In this document: one piece after another, positions 17,158 through 25,992 of the stretch
Position numbering within the stretch: position 1 is the stretch's first letter
How the letters are laid out: each line of letters opens with the position of its first letter
Source of the DNA: an uncultured Mediterraneibacter sp.
GTDB lineage: Bacteria > Bacillota > Clostridia > Lachnospirales > Lachnospiraceae
DNA length: 64,000 nt
Direction: 5' to 3'
Assembly: GCF_934330165.1 (NCBI RefSeq)
Contig: NZ_CAKRGI010000001.1
Location: 1-64,000 of the forward strand
The notes under the pieces: model-generated
Database searches by the model: none
Told to the model about the DNA's origin: nothing
The model's input: only the letters and a program-made list of their open reading frames with translations
Position numbers and translations under genes: made by a program

Positions 17158-17697
17158 TTACTTACAATACTTCACTTCATATGCAAGCAATGCTGAAACC
17201 GTCTTTGCATCCTCAATCTCACCTGAATAGATCTTTTCCTTTAATTCTTCCATTGTATATGCACCCAGATCAATAAACTCATCTTCATCAAGATGCTGCT
17301 TTGAAGGGATCAGATTCCTTGCAACAAACACCTCAATCTTTTCATTGCAGAACGCAACCGTCGTTCTTAAATTAATCAGCCATTCCAGATTCTCACTGCG
17401 ATAACCGGTTTCCTCTTCCAGTTCTCTTGATGCACATGTAATTCCAGGCTCATCCGCTGTATCCAATGCTCCTGCCGGGATCTCCAGCGTATACCGTTCC
17501 AGGGCGTTCCGGTACTGCCTTACCATCAGGATCTTTCCCTCATCCGTAACCGGAACTACAGCAGCAGCTCCTTTATGCTTTATAAAATCCCAGATTACTG
17601 TATGATCTCCGTTGATCTCCATTGTATCCTGATAGAAATCTATAATTTTGCCTTTAAATTTCAATTCTCTTTTTACACGCTTAATTTCATCACTCAT
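17158..17697 (-). CDS. Nudix hydrolase (ADP-ribose pyrophosphatase type)
   Basis: A 179-residue hydrolase of nucleoside-diphosphate derivatives, probably ADP-ribose. The Nudix box is ASRELEEETGY with the preceding GALDTADE, one residue longer than the usual G-x5-E spacing. The N-terminal part (LKFKGKIIDFYQDTMEI, then HTVIWDFIKHKGAAAVVPV) matches the ADP-ribose pyrophosphatase group. The start at 17697 is chosen from AAGGA about 9 bases upstream; an in-frame extension back to 17769 runs through a hairpin and is unlikely to be coding. Confidence 0.88.
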   Translation of the reverse strand: MSDEIKRVKRELKFKGKIIDFYQDTMEINGDHTVIWDFIKHKGAAAVVPVTDEGKILMVRQYRNALERYTLEIPAGALDTADEPGITCASRELEEETGYRSENLEWLINLRTTVAFCNEKIEVFVARNLIPSKQHLDEDEFIDLGAYTMEELKEKIYSGEIEDAKTVSALLAYEVKYCK

Positions 17698-17739
17698 CTG
17701 ATCCATTTCCTTTCTACTTTCAACAAACTTTCCGATCAA

Positions 17740-17766
17740 CCCAAAAGATCCACTGGATCTTTTGGG
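17740..17766 (-). terminator. Second hairpin after rny
   Basis: CCCAAAAGATCCA (17740-17752) and TGGATCTTTTGGG (17754-17766) form a perfect 13-bp inverted repeat with a one-base centre, so the real loop would be 3-5 bases. It lies between the rny terminator and the Nudix gene and may be a backup terminator or leader structure. Confidence 0.4.
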
Positions 17767-17782
17767 CATATGCCTGACAACG

Positions 17783-17811
17783 AAAAAAGCCCCTGTCTTT
17801 CGACAAGGGCT
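17783..17811 (-). terminator. rny terminator
   Basis: AGCCCCTGTC (17788-17797) pairs with GACAAGGGCT (17802-17811) around a tetraloop, with a six-T run on the minus strand. Located 30 bp beyond the rny stop. Confidence 0.85.
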
Positions 17812-17840
17812 GCATTTTCATCTTCTGTTACGGTTCTTAA

Positions 17841-19400
17841 TTATTTAGCATAATCTGTCGCCCGTGATTCACGAATCACATTGACCTTAATCTGACCCGG
17901 ATATTCCAGCTCAAATTCAATCTGCTTCGCAATATCCCTGGCCATCAGCACCATATCATCATCTGATACCTGATCTGGAACTACCATAACACGAATCTCT
18001 CTACCCGCCTGAATGGCAAAAGACTTATCCACACCTTTAAACTGGTTGGTAATATCTTCTAACTGTTTCAATCTGTTTGTATATGTCTCTATTGTCTCTC
18101 TTCTCGCACCCGGTCTTGCTGCTGAAATCGTATCAGCCGCCTGAACAACACATGCGATCAGACTTTCCGGCTCAACATCTCCATGATGAGCCTCTACTGC
18201 ATTGATAATAGTTGCTGATTCTTTGTACTTTCTGCACAGATCAGCACCGATCTGGATATGTGATCCTTCTACATCATGATCGATGGATTTACCAATATCA
18301 TGTAAAAGTCCGGCACGCTTGGCAATCCTTACATCCAGTCCAATCTCACCGGCCAGCAGTCCTGATAACTGAGCCACTTCAACGGAATGCTTCAATGCAT
18401 TCTGTCCATAGCTTGTTCTGAATTTCATACGTCCAAGAAGTCGGATCAATTCCGGATGGATACCCGTAACACCAACTTCCAGTGCTGCAGCCTCTCCTTC
18501 CTCGCGGATCATCGTCTCAACTTCTTTTTGTGCCTTTTCTACCATCTCCTCAATTCTTGCCGGATGGATACGACCATCAACGATCAGTCTTTCCAAAGCA
18601 ATCCTTGCTACTTCCCGGCGGATCGGATCAAATCCTGATAATACAACTGCTTCCGGAGTATCATCAATGATCAGTTCTACACCCGTAAGAGTTTCAAGAG
18701 TTCTGATATTTCTTCCCTCTCGTCCAATGATCCGTCCCTTCATTTCATCACTCGGTAACTGTACTACAGAAATTGTAGTTTCAGCCACATGGTCTGCCGC
18801 ACATCTCTGGATTGCATTGACAACATACTCTTTTGCCTTCTTGTCGGCATCTTCCTTTGCCTGCATCTCCAGCTCTCTCACCATCTTGGCGGTGTCATGC
18901 TTAACATCATCTTCAACAGTTTTTAACAGATATTCTTTTGCCTGTTCGGAGGTAAGTCCTGAGATTCGTTCAAGTTCCTGTACACGTTGCTGACTAAGTT
19001 CTTCTACTTTGGCTTCACGCTGACGAAGATGTTCTTCTTTTGACGTGAGTTTGTTCTCACGATGCTCTAAAGCATCGGATCTTTTATCAACAGACTCTTC
19101 TTTTGCAAGCACTCTTTTTTCATAGCGTTGCAGTTCGGCTCTTCTTTCCTTGGTCTCTTTCTCAAGATCGTTCTTGGTCTTGATCGATTCCTCTTTTACT
19201 TCTAAAAGAGCTTCCTTTTTAGTAGTCTCGGCAGTTTTCACCGCATCGTCAATAATTTCTCTTGCTTTTGCTTCCGCATTTCCAATCTTGCTGTCCGCAT
19301 TATTCTTCAGACTGGAAATTGTCGCAAAACGAGTAACAACTCCGACTATCAACGCGAGGGCCACGGCAATGCCTATTCCTAATCCTAGACTTATCTGCAC
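17841..19400 (-). CDS. rny: Ribonuclease Y
   Basis: Membrane-anchored endoribonuclease that starts bulk mRNA decay in Firmicutes. The 519 residues begin with one membrane helix ([19 protein letters not shown]), then a long coiled coil (about 30-200) rich in Lys and Glu. Next is a KH RNA-binding domain around [15 protein letters not shown], and then the HD hydrolase domain with the metal motif [13 protein letters not shown]. Length and order match the family. It has its own promoter at 19456-19484 and a strong terminator. Confidence 0.97.
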   Translation of the reverse strand: MQISLGLGIGIAVALALIVGVVTRFATISSLKNNADSKIGNAEAKAREIIDDAVKTAETTKKEALLEVKEESIKTKNDLEKETKERRAELQRYEKRVLAKEESVDKRSDALEHRENKLTSKEEHLRQREAKVEELSQQRVQELERISGLTSEQAKEYLLKTVEDDVKHDTAKMVRELEMQAKEDADKKAKEYVVNAIQRCAADHVAETTISVVQLPSDEMKGRIIGREGRNIRTLETLTGVELIIDDTPEAVVLSGFDPIRREVARIALERLIVDGRIHPARIEEMVEKAQKEVETMIREEGEAAALEVGVTGIHPELIRLLGRMKFRTSYGQNALKHSVEVAQLSGLLAGEIGLDVRIAKRAGLLHDIGKSIDHDVEGSHIQIGADLCRKYKESATIINAVEAHHGDVEPESLIACVVQAADTISAARPGARRETIETYTNRLKQLEDITNQFKGVDKSFAIQAGREIRVMVVPDQVSDDDMVLMARDIAKQIEFELEYPGQIKVNVIRESRATDYAK

Positions 19401-19455
19401 AGGAGCACCTCCTTATTTAATTTTCATTGTACGTATATCTAAATACAACACTTAA

Positions 19456-19484
19456 ATTTTATACTGTTTCCACAACAATGTCAA
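19456..19484 (-). promoter_or_regulatory. rny promoter
   Basis: Minus-strand TTGACA (19479-19484) and TAAAAT (19456-19461), 17-bp spacer. The -35 box overlaps the last codons of recX. Confidence 0.65.
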
Positions 19485-20095
19485 GCATTCTCAATACTAT
19501 TTTGTATCACTTGACGGACTACATCATAGCGGAAACCTTTTCTGCCCAGATATCCGTATATTTTCTGCATCTCCCGCTCATCTGCCGTCCTCACATCTAC
19601 CTTCTTTTTCGCAAGAATCCGACGGACTGCCTCCGCTTCTTCACTTTCACCATAACAGCTTTCAAACGCCTTCTCTATATCAGCAGAACAGATTCCCTTC
19701 CCATTCAGAAGTGCAAGGATCTCTCTTTTACTCTTTGTGCTTTTCCGGGCCAGGATAAAATTTTCCGCATACCGTACATCATTCAGATATCCGAAAGACT
19801 TCACATACGCCACTGCCGCCTCGATCAGATCTTCGGGATATAGCCCTGCTCTCAGCTTTTCTCTTAATCCTGCCTCACTCCTGTCCATATCTTCCAGTAG
19901 ATGCATGGCTCTCTTTTTTGCACGTTTTAGCAGGATCTTTTCTCTGATCTCATCCAGTTCTTCCTCACTCATCTCTCTTCCATCAGAAATCTTATAACTG
20001 CGAAGTTCCCCCTTATAAAGAACAAATGCGAACTGGTGATCCAGATAGATCTTATACTTCGTCTTTGAAAGCAGCTCTACTTTTGTGACGATCAT
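19481..20095 (-). CDS. recX: RecA regulator RecX
   Basis: Small helical protein that modulates RecA filaments. The 204 residues consist of three-helix tandem units, visible as [20 protein letters not shown], then [19 protein letters not shown] and [20 protein letters not shown] end. The start overlaps the recA stop by four bases, so it is co-translated with recA under the same LexA-type control. Confidence 0.92.
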   Translation of the reverse strand: MIVTKVELLSKTKYKIYLDHQFAFVLYKGELRSYKISDGREMSEEELDEIREKILLKRAKKRAMHLLEDMDRSEAGLREKLRAGLYPEDLIEAAVAYVKSFGYLNDVRYAENFILARKSTKSKREILALLNGKGICSADIEKAFESCYGESEEAEAVRRILAKKKVDVRTADEREMQKIYGYLGRKGFRYDVVRQVIQNSIENA

Positions 20096-21213
20096 TCTGC
20101 CTGCTCCGCATCAGTCTTTTCTTTATCAGCCTTCTTCTCAGCAATCAGTTTCAGATCACTTTTCTTTTCATCTTCCGCCTCTGTACCATCCAGATGATAA
20201 TAATCACGTACTTTTCTTTCAATCTCTTCCATCACTTCCGGATGTGACTCCAGATAAGACTTTGCATTTTCACGTCCCTGTCCGATCTTATCACCCTCGT
20301 ATGCATACCATGCACCGCTCTTCTTTACAATATCAATCTTCGACGCAAGATCCAAAATATCTCCTTCTCTTGAAATTCCTTTTCCGAACATAATATCAAA
20401 TTCTGCCTCTTTAAACGGAGGTGCAATCTTATTCTTTACAATCTTGATCCTTGTACGGTTTCCTACGATCTCACCACTCTGCTTCAAAGTCTCGATCCTT
20501 CTTACGTCCATACGAACAGAGGCATAAAACTTCAACGCACGGCCTCCGGTAGTCGTCTCCGGATTACCAAACATCACTCCCACTTTCTCACGGAGCTGAT
20601 TGATAAAAATAACCACGCAGTTCGATTTACTGATTACCGGTGTCAGTTTTCTCAAAGCCTGGGACATCAGTCTTGCCTGCAGTCCTACATGGCTGTCTCC
20701 CATGTCTCCTTCAATCTCCTGCTTCGGAACAAGTGCCGCAACAGAGTCAATGACGATAATATCAATCGCACCGGAACGCACCATCGTCTCTGCGATCTCA
20801 AGTGCCTGATCTCCGCTGTCCGGCTGCGAAATATATAATTCATCAATATCCACTCCGATATTCTTTGCATAAACCGGATCCAATGCATGCTCTGCATCTA
20901 TAAAACCTGCAATTCCACCACGTTTCTGCACTTCTGAGATCATATGCAATGCAACCGTCGTCTTACCACTGGACTCAGGACCATAAACCTCGATCACTCT
21001 TCCTTTCGGCACTCCCCCCAGTCCCAGTGCAAGATCCAGACTCAGGCATCCCGTCGGTACTGTCTCTACTGACACATGTGCCCCTGACTCTCCCAGCTTC
21101 ATCACCGCACCCTTACCGAAGTCCTTCTCCAATTTGGCGATCGCCGCATCCAGAGCTTTTTTCTTTTCCTCACTATTTGTAACTTTTACAACGCTTTCTT
21201 TTCCACTTGCCAT
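20092..21213 (-). CDS. recA: Recombinase RecA
   Basis: Forms nucleoprotein filaments on single-stranded DNA, drives strand exchange and stimulates LexA self-cleavage. The 373 residues contain the Walker A GPESSGKT (78-85), the Walker B region [15 protein letters not shown], the L2 loop [19 protein letters not shown], and an acidic C-terminal tail. The tail here has extra Lys/Asp/Glu residues. The upstream region carries a strong promoter with a perfect LexA-type box between it and the gene. Confidence 0.99.
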   Translation of the reverse strand: MASGKESVVKVTNSEEKKKALDAAIAKLEKDFGKGAVMKLGESGAHVSVETVPTGCLSLDLALGLGGVPKGRVIEVYGPESSGKTTVALHMISEVQKRGGIAGFIDAEHALDPVYAKNIGVDIDELYISQPDSGDQALEIAETMVRSGAIDIIVIDSVAALVPKQEIEGDMGDSHVGLQARLMSQALRKLTPVISKSNCVVIFINQLREKVGVMFGNPETTTGGRALKFYASVRMDVRRIETLKQSGEIVGNRTRIKIVKNKIAPPFKEAEFDIMFGKGISREGDILDLASKIDIVKKSGAWYAYEGDKIGQGRENAKSYLESHPEVMEEIERKVRDYYHLDGTEAEDEKKSDLKLIAEKKADKEKTDAEQAE

Positions 21214-21230
21214 AATTCTTTCTCCTTTAT

Positions 21231-21244
21231 CGAACAGTTGTTCG
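21231..21244. promoter_or_regulatory. LexA (SOS) box of recA
   Basis: CGAACAGTTGTTCG is a perfect CGAAC-N4-GTTCG palindrome, the Bacillus/Clostridium LexA type, placed between the recA promoter and its ribosome site. Confidence 0.85.
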
Positions 21245-21255
21245 TATCTGTAGTT

Positions 21256-21284
21256 ATAGTATTACACTTCCTGTAAATTGTCAA
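21256..21284 (-). promoter_or_regulatory. recA promoter
   Basis: Minus-strand TTGACA (21279-21284) and TACTAT (21256-21261), 17-bp spacer, directly upstream of the LexA box. Confidence 0.75.
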
Positions 21285-21465
21285 CCTATTTTTCCTGTGG
21301 ATTTTGATTCAGAACTTTTATGCTCCCCGTCACAGACGCTCTGGGCAGCACCCCTTTTACGAATCTTGAATCTTTCCCTGATGTAGAATTTTATGCAGCT
21401 ATGAACTGCTGCTTCAATGAACAAATACAGAATAGCACAGCAGTCATCGGATTGCAAGGTAAAAG
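21285..21465. other. Spacer without a recognised gene
   Basis: About 180 bp between the recA promoter and the terminator of the phosphatase operon. One minus-strand frame is open but has no ribosome site or family resemblance, and I see no RNA element. Confidence 0.4.
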
Positions 21466-21508
21466 GAGCAGTCCGGCTTTTCTGACCCACAGATAAACCG
21501 GACTGCTC
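21466..21508 (-). terminator. Terminator of the 21.5-25.5 kb operon
   Basis: GAGCAGTCCGG (21466-21476) pairs perfectly with CCGGACTGCTC (21498-21508), followed on the minus strand by CTTTT. It lies 7 bp after the stop of the phosphatase gene. Confidence 0.7.
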
Positions 21509-21514
21509 TTTCTG

Positions 21515-22153
21515 TCATACAGTATTCCACTGTCTGACTTTCTCTTTATAGAAAATTTCATTTTCCTTCACGATACAGGGAACTCCATTCTTAATCTGTA
21601 CCGTTGTCACTGAACAGTTTGGCGGCACCTTTTCCTGCCAGAATGACTCCACCGACAGGTTTCCCCTGATCCGGTTCAGAAGTGCAGTCATAGCTGCTCC
21701 ATGCGTTGAGATCAGAATATTCTTTTCCTGCCACTCTTCCTTTTCGCATAACTCTTTCAGAAAGTCTCCTGTTCTTTCATACAGTTCTTCTATCGTCTCT
21801 GCCCCCTTTGGTGCAATATACTCCCCCGGAGCATTGAAAAAGAGACGGAATGCTCTGCTGATCGGATCTTCTCCGTTACATGAGCCCCCCTCATACTCTC
21901 CAAAACCAACCTCTCTGATCCTGGGTTCTTCCAAAAGAGGGATCTGCCTTGTTCCGAGAATGATCTGTGCAGTCTCTTTCGCACGGATCAGAGGACTTGT
22001 AATCGCCAGATCAATCCCGGTCTCTTTCAGACCTTCTGCAGTTTCCCGGGCAAGATGCCTTCCATATTCATTCAGCGGAATATCCGTATGCCCCTGAACC
22101 CGTTTCACTTTATTCCAGTCCGTTTCTCCATGCCGGACAACATACAATACCAT
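21515..22153 (-). CDS. Histidine phosphatase (phosphoglycerate-mutase-like) family protein
   Basis: A 212-residue member of the RHG phosphatase superfamily. The N-terminal VRHGETDWNKVKRVQGHTDI holds the phosphorylated histidine, and STHGAAMTALL carries the second catalytic histidine. Members act on sugar phosphates, alpha-ribazole phosphate or other small phosphates, so the substrate cannot be given. Last gene of an operon with a sugar-binding lipoprotein and an isoamylase-like pseudoenzyme. It starts two bases after the preceding stop. Confidence 0.88.
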   Translation of the reverse strand: MVLYVVRHGETDWNKVKRVQGHTDIPLNEYGRHLARETAEGLKETGIDLAITSPLIRAKETAQIILGTRQIPLLEEPRIREVGFGEYEGGSCNGEDPISRAFRLFFNAPGEYIAPKGAETIEELYERTGDFLKELCEKEEWQEKNILISTHGAAMTALLNRIRGNLSVESFWQEKVPPNCSVTTVQIKNGVPCIVKENEIFYKEKVRQWNTV

Positions 22154-22155
22154 AA

Positions 22156-22704
22156 TCAGCCTTCTTTCTTTCTGAGTATTTCCCTGCGGATGTACCGATA
22201 AGTTTCTTCTTCTCCCTTTTCTGCAAGCATATGCAGAAGTTTTTCCAGCAATGCTCTTGTCTCAGGATGCATCAGTTCTCCTGCTTTTCCGTTTTCATAA
22301 TACCTCAGTGGATCCGAATCATTGTACACCTCGCCAATATATACTTTACTTGCAGCAATCCGGTCAAGAAACATCTCCACAACATATCTGACCGGCATCT
22401 TCATCCCGGTCAGGATCTTTCCGTCCTTTCCCACATTGACATTATAATCGATCCAGTATTCGTAATGATGCTTATTTCTTCCCTTATGATGCAGCCATGC
22501 AGATGAATATCCTTTTTCTTCCCGCTCTGCATTGTTCGGGCTTCGTGTTCCCTGATAATATCTGCACCCGATCCGGAATTCTGTCCAACTGTACTTCGAC
22601 AGATCATGCAATAATCCCTGCCTGTACAGTCCTACACGGAAACATTCCCTCATCACATAGATCTTATGCTTTGTAATGGTCTGAAAATGCCGGATCGCTT
22701 TCAT
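22156..22704 (-). CDS. DUF5662-family protein, HD-like
   Basis: A 182-residue protein that I place in DUF5662 from the pattern GLLHDLSKYSWTEFRIGCRYY followed by WLHHKGRNKHHYEYW. The histidine/aspartate set (HD, HH, HHxEYW) suggests a metal-dependent HD-type phosphohydrolase fold, but this is inference. Its start overlaps the end of the isoamylase-like gene by 41 bases, so translation is probably coupled. Function unknown. Confidence 0.75.
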   Translation of the reverse strand: MKAIRHFQTITKHKIYVMRECFRVGLYRQGLLHDLSKYSWTEFRIGCRYYQGTRSPNNAEREEKGYSSAWLHHKGRNKHHYEYWIDYNVNVGKDGKILTGMKMPVRYVVEMFLDRIAASKVYIGEVYNDSDPLRYYENGKAGELMHPETRALLEKLLHMLAEKGEEETYRYIRREILRKKEG

Positions 22705-24475
22705 TTTTCATTTCACCTTTCACTTTATTTTCTGCCGCCTTCCCGACAGCCTTTCCTGCCGTCATGCCTGAAATTTTCCGGTTGATCAGAATGGTAATGC
22801 TCCTTGCTCCTTGCTCTATTTCTTTCTGGTCTTCCATCCTGCCGGCTTCTGCCAGCATTCCCTGTGCCGTATCAGCAACAAGCAGCCACTCTCTACCCTT
22901 TCCTGCAGATGGAAGTGCAAATTTATGTGCTTCCCAGTGCATATTATATGCAAGAAAACATAATTCGTCCTCTCCTTTTACTGCCGCATACATCACCCCA
23001 AGCTGACGACTTGCGACTTCTGCCTTTGCCTGCCATGCATTTTCTCCATGATAGGATACATCCGGCATTCCGCAGGAAGTACGGTCAATTCCTCTGAGTT
23101 CTTCTTTCTGATGCAGACAGCTATGTTCCTTACGGAAACGGATCAACTGCCGCACATAGAGATAGAGCGGATCATCTTCTTTCCACCGGCTCCAGTTTAC
23201 CCAGCCAACCGGATTGTCCTGACAATAGGCATTATTATTTCCTTTCTGCGAATTATAAAATTCATCCCCAGCCAGCAGGCATGGCGTTCCCTGTGCTGTC
23301 AGGAGCAGCGTATAGGCATTTTTCATCTGGTTTTTCCGCAGTCTGATAATATTCTTTTTTCTGCTCGGTCCTTCCGCACCACAATTCCAACTATAATTAT
23401 AATCCGGTCCGTCCTGATTGCGTTCCCCATTTTCCTCATTATGCTTTCCATCATAGGAAACCAGATCCCATAACGTAAATCCCGTCTGTGCTGTGATCGA
23501 ATTGCAGACTCCGTCAGCACACGAATTATGCTTCAACGCCCACATGACATCACGGATCATATTCTCATCACCTTTAAGAAAACGACGCATGATCGTCTGA
23601 AATCCTTCTTCTTTTTTCATGATCTTTACTTCTTTTAAAAGCGGATCTGCATTCAGTTCCTCCCATGGAACATTATAGGGATTCACCACAAATCCATCCA
23701 CATGATATTCCAACAGATAAAACTTCAGACATTCCATCGCTTTCTGTGCAGAAATTCCCGCTTCAAACGGCATCTCCAGAACTACTTCAATCCCTGCCCG
23801 ATGGCATGCTTTTACCATATCCTTCAACTCTTTCACCGCACTGCCGCCTGATGCGTAGGAACTTTTTGGAGCAAAATAAAATCCCTTTCCATACCCCCAG
23901 AAATTAATCTTATTCTGTACATACTCATCAAATTCGTAAACCGGCATACACTGGATCTGATTGATCCCAAGCTGCAACAGATACGGAATCTTTTCTACGA
24001 TTCCCAGATAAGTTCCCTTATGTACTGCATGGGAAGAACTGTGCTTTGTAAATCCACGTATATGCAGGCTGTATGCAATCACATCATTCCACGCAAGATG
24101 TGGTCTTTTGTCACCTTCCCAGTCATAATCATCCCGGACAAATTTTCCACGTATCTGATGCTTCTGCATATCCATTCTGACTCCGAACTTTTTCATTCCT
24201 GCAAGTTCTCTCACGTAAGGATCTACCCACACCTTTTCATCGATCTGAAAATTGTATTCATATTTTTCTGTATCTAATCCCTGCAAAGCAAGAAATCGTA
24301 CTTCTCCAATCCCCTTTTCTTCCGGCATTTCAAACCTATACTTCGGATTTATACTTCCTTTTTTATACAACAAAAGTTCGCACTTTTTCCCAGTCGGAAC
24401 CTGCACTGCAAAATTAATATGGTTCTTTCTGATCTCCGCCCCAAAAGGCTGTGGTCTTCCTTTCACACATTCCAT
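22664..24475 (-). CDS. Isoamylase/GlgX-like GH13 protein lacking catalytic residues
   Basis: A 603-residue protein clearly derived from glycogen-debranching enzymes. It has an N-terminal CBM48-like domain (1-100), then IAYSLHIRGFTKHSS (133-147), and the very conserved stretch FTLWDLVSYDGKHNEENGE and AQGTPCLLAGDEF. The GH13 active-site motifs have decayed. Region I reads EVVLEMPFEA without Asn-His. Region II reads VDGFVVNPYN with Asn265 where the nucleophile Asp should stand. Region IV reads ITAQTG with Gln330-Thr331 in place of His-Asp. Region III is absent in a shortened segment. The frame is otherwise intact, so it looks like a retained pseudoenzyme, perhaps a glycan-binding or regulatory protein. 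It follows a sugar-binding lipoprotein by 14 bp. Confidence 0.85.
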   Translation of the reverse strand: MECVKGRPQPFGAEIRKNHINFAVQVPTGKKCELLLYKKGSINPKYRFEMPEEKGIGEVRFLALQGLDTEKYEYNFQIDEKVWVDPYVRELAGMKKFGVRMDMQKHQIRGKFVRDDYDWEGDKRPHLAWNDVIAYSLHIRGFTKHSSSHAVHKGTYLGIVEKIPYLLQLGINQIQCMPVYEFDEYVQNKINFWGYGKGFYFAPKSSYASGGSAVKELKDMVKACHRAGIEVVLEMPFEAGISAQKAMECLKFYLLEYHVDGFVVNPYNVPWEELNADPLLKEVKIMKKEEGFQTIMRRFLKGDENMIRDVMWALKHNSCADGVCNSITAQTGFTLWDLVSYDGKHNEENGERNQDGPDYNYSWNCGAEGPSRKKNIIRLRKNQMKNAYTLLLTAQGTPCLLAGDEFYNSQKGNNNAYCQDNPVGWVNWSRWKEDDPLYLYVRQLIRFRKEHSCLHQKEELRGIDRTSCGMPDVSYHGENAWQAKAEVASRQLGVMYAAVKGEDELCFLAYNMHWEAHKFALPSAGKGREWLLVADTAQGMLAEAGRMEDQKEIEQGARSITILINRKISGMTAGKAVGKAAENKVKGEMKNESDPAFSDHYKA

Positions 24476-24489
24476 ACTCTGTTCCTTTC

Positions 24490-25488
24490 TTATTGCCAGC
24501 CGTCCGTTCCATACATTTCAACATTATCTCGATTTATAAAGAACGTCTCCTCATAAGTCTCTTTCTCATAATCATCCCCGTTCAATACTGCATTGGCAAT
24601 TTTGACCGCTTTTTTTCCAAGGTTGATCGGTGACTGGGCTCCGATTCCCATCATTCCTCCCGTATGTTCTACCAGTGCTTTTTTTGACGCCGGAGAACCA
24701 TCTACACTATAAACATAAACTTTTTCCCGTCCGGCTTCTGTAATCGCCTCCCGCACCTGTTCTGCCATCTGATCATCTCCGCACATAATCGCATCCAGAT
24801 CCGGATTCTGTGCCAGTACCTGTGTCACCTGCTGCTTCAGCCCTGAGACATCATTTCCGGTCTGAATCCTCTTAACAACCACAAATGCTCCTTTGGATAC
24901 AGCCTCTTCAAACCCCGTGATCCTTTCGCATACAGAATTGACATTCAGATTTTCCACGATCACAACCTGTCCGCCGTCCGGCTTTCTTGCTACCAGATCC
25001 TCTCCGCATACATATCCCGCATTCCGGTTATCAGAGCCAACATACGCAGCCACTTTTCCGCTCTCGTAAACTTCTGTATCCAGGTTGATCACCGGAATCT
25101 CAGCCTCCTCCAGAGCATCCAGTGCCGGTTCGATCTTCTTCCAGTCCACCGGGCAGAGAAAAACTGCATCCACATCTTCCTCGATCAGTTCCTGTATCTG
25201 GGTATTCTGCCGTTCTGCATCTCCTGCAGGATCTTTTATGAGCAGTTTATCTCCCTGTGCCTCCAGAGCCGACTGTACGGAATCTTTCAACGTTGCATAA
25301 AACGGATTCGACATATCGATCCCGCAGAAACCGAAGACTTTTTTCTCCTGATCTGTATCTTCTTTCTTGTCGTCATTCTCATCTGTCACTGCATTATCTT
25401 CCGGTGTCCCTACATTCTTTTTACATCCTGTCAGCAGAAAAAGTACACTCGCTGCCATCAGTATGTATATCCTAATTCTTTTTCTCAT
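24490..25488 (-). CDS. Sugar ABC transporter substrate-binding lipoprotein, RbsB-like
   Basis: A 332-residue exported lipoprotein with the signal MRKRIRIYILMAASVLFLLTG followed by the lipidated Cys in LLTGCKK, an acidic linker (24-50), and a type I periplasmic-binding fold. Ribose/galactose-binding motifs are visible in GFCGIDMSNPFYATLKDS, EEDVDAVFLCPVD and DAIMCGDDQMAEQVREAI. No permease or ATPase genes are adjacent. The next gene is the isoamylase-like pseudoenzyme, so it may sense or bind sugars rather than serve a local importer. It has its own promoter. Confidence 0.88.
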   Translation of the reverse strand: MRKRIRIYILMAASVLFLLTGCKKNVGTPEDNAVTDENDDKKEDTDQEKKVFGFCGIDMSNPFYATLKDSVQSALEAQGDKLLIKDPAGDAERQNTQIQELIEEDVDAVFLCPVDWKKIEPALDALEEAEIPVINLDTEVYESGKVAAYVGSDNRNAGYVCGEDLVARKPDGGQVVIVENLNVNSVCERITGFEEAVSKGAFVVVKRIQTGNDVSGLKQQVTQVLAQNPDLDAIMCGDDQMAEQVREAITEAGREKVYVYSVDGSPASKKALVEHTGGMMGIGAQSPINLGKKAVKIANAVLNGDDYEKETYEETFFINRDNVEMYGTDGWQ

Positions 25489-25529
25489 ATCACAAATCCT
25501 TCCACATTTCTTTTGCTATCTCTTCTTCC

Positions 25530-25557
25530 ATTCTACCTGGTTTCTTCTGAATGTCAA
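25530..25557 (-). promoter_or_regulatory. Promoter of the sugar-binding lipoprotein operon
   Basis: Minus-strand TTGACA (25552-25557) and TAGAAT (25530-25535), 16-bp spacer, about 45 bp before the gene. Confidence 0.6.
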
Positions 25558-25687
25558 CCGTTACTCATCGCAGATTTCTGCTTCTTTTCCTTGCATTTTC
25601 CCCTGCTTTTTGCTACCATCTTATTTAACAGTGACCATCAGACCGGTCACATAAACAATATTTCACTATATATAAAGGAGCGAAAGT

Positions 25688-25990
25688 ATGAACGAGAACG
25701 AAGTACTCACCGTTACCCTCACTCTTGAGAATAACGAAGAACTTGAATGTGAGGTCATCACCATTTTTGAAGTTCAGGAGCAGCAGTATATTGCCCTGTA
25801 TCCTCTTTTTAACGAGGTCTTTGACGAGGATGGACAGGTATATTTATACCGTTTCATCGATCGTGGTGATGCAGAACCAGATCTTGAAAATATCGAATCT
25901 GACGAAGAATTTGAAGTGGTTTCTGATGCGTTTAACGCATGGGCAGATGCTCAGGACTTCGGTGATATCGATCTGGATGATATGGACTAA
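25688..25990 (+). CDS. DUF1292 family protein
   Basis: A 100-residue, very acidic protein of the DUF1292 (YrzB-like) family. The core is VTLTLENNEELECEVITIFE followed by QQYIALYPL and GQVYLYRF; the C-terminal third is Asp/Glu-rich. The ATG at 25688 follows AAAGGAGCGAAAGT. Family members are common in Firmicutes, often near Holliday-junction resolvase genes, and have no firm function. Here it stands alone, with a stop only two bases from the convergent helicase stop and no terminator between. Confidence 0.9.
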   Translation: MNENEVLTVTLTLENNEELECEVITIFEVQEQQYIALYPLFNEVFDEDGQVYLYRFIDRGDAEPDLENIESDEEFEVVSDAFNAWADAQDFGDIDLDDMD

Positions 25991-25992
25991 GC

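Noticed and set aside
21281..21490. Open minus-strand frame of 69 codons upstream of recA
   Set aside because: It has no ribosome site, overlaps the terminator and recA promoter, and resembles no family.
25625..25652. Inverted repeat GTGACC/GGTCAC before the DUF1292 gene as terminator or operator
   Set aside because: Only 6 bp with no T-run and no matching regulator; too weak to call.
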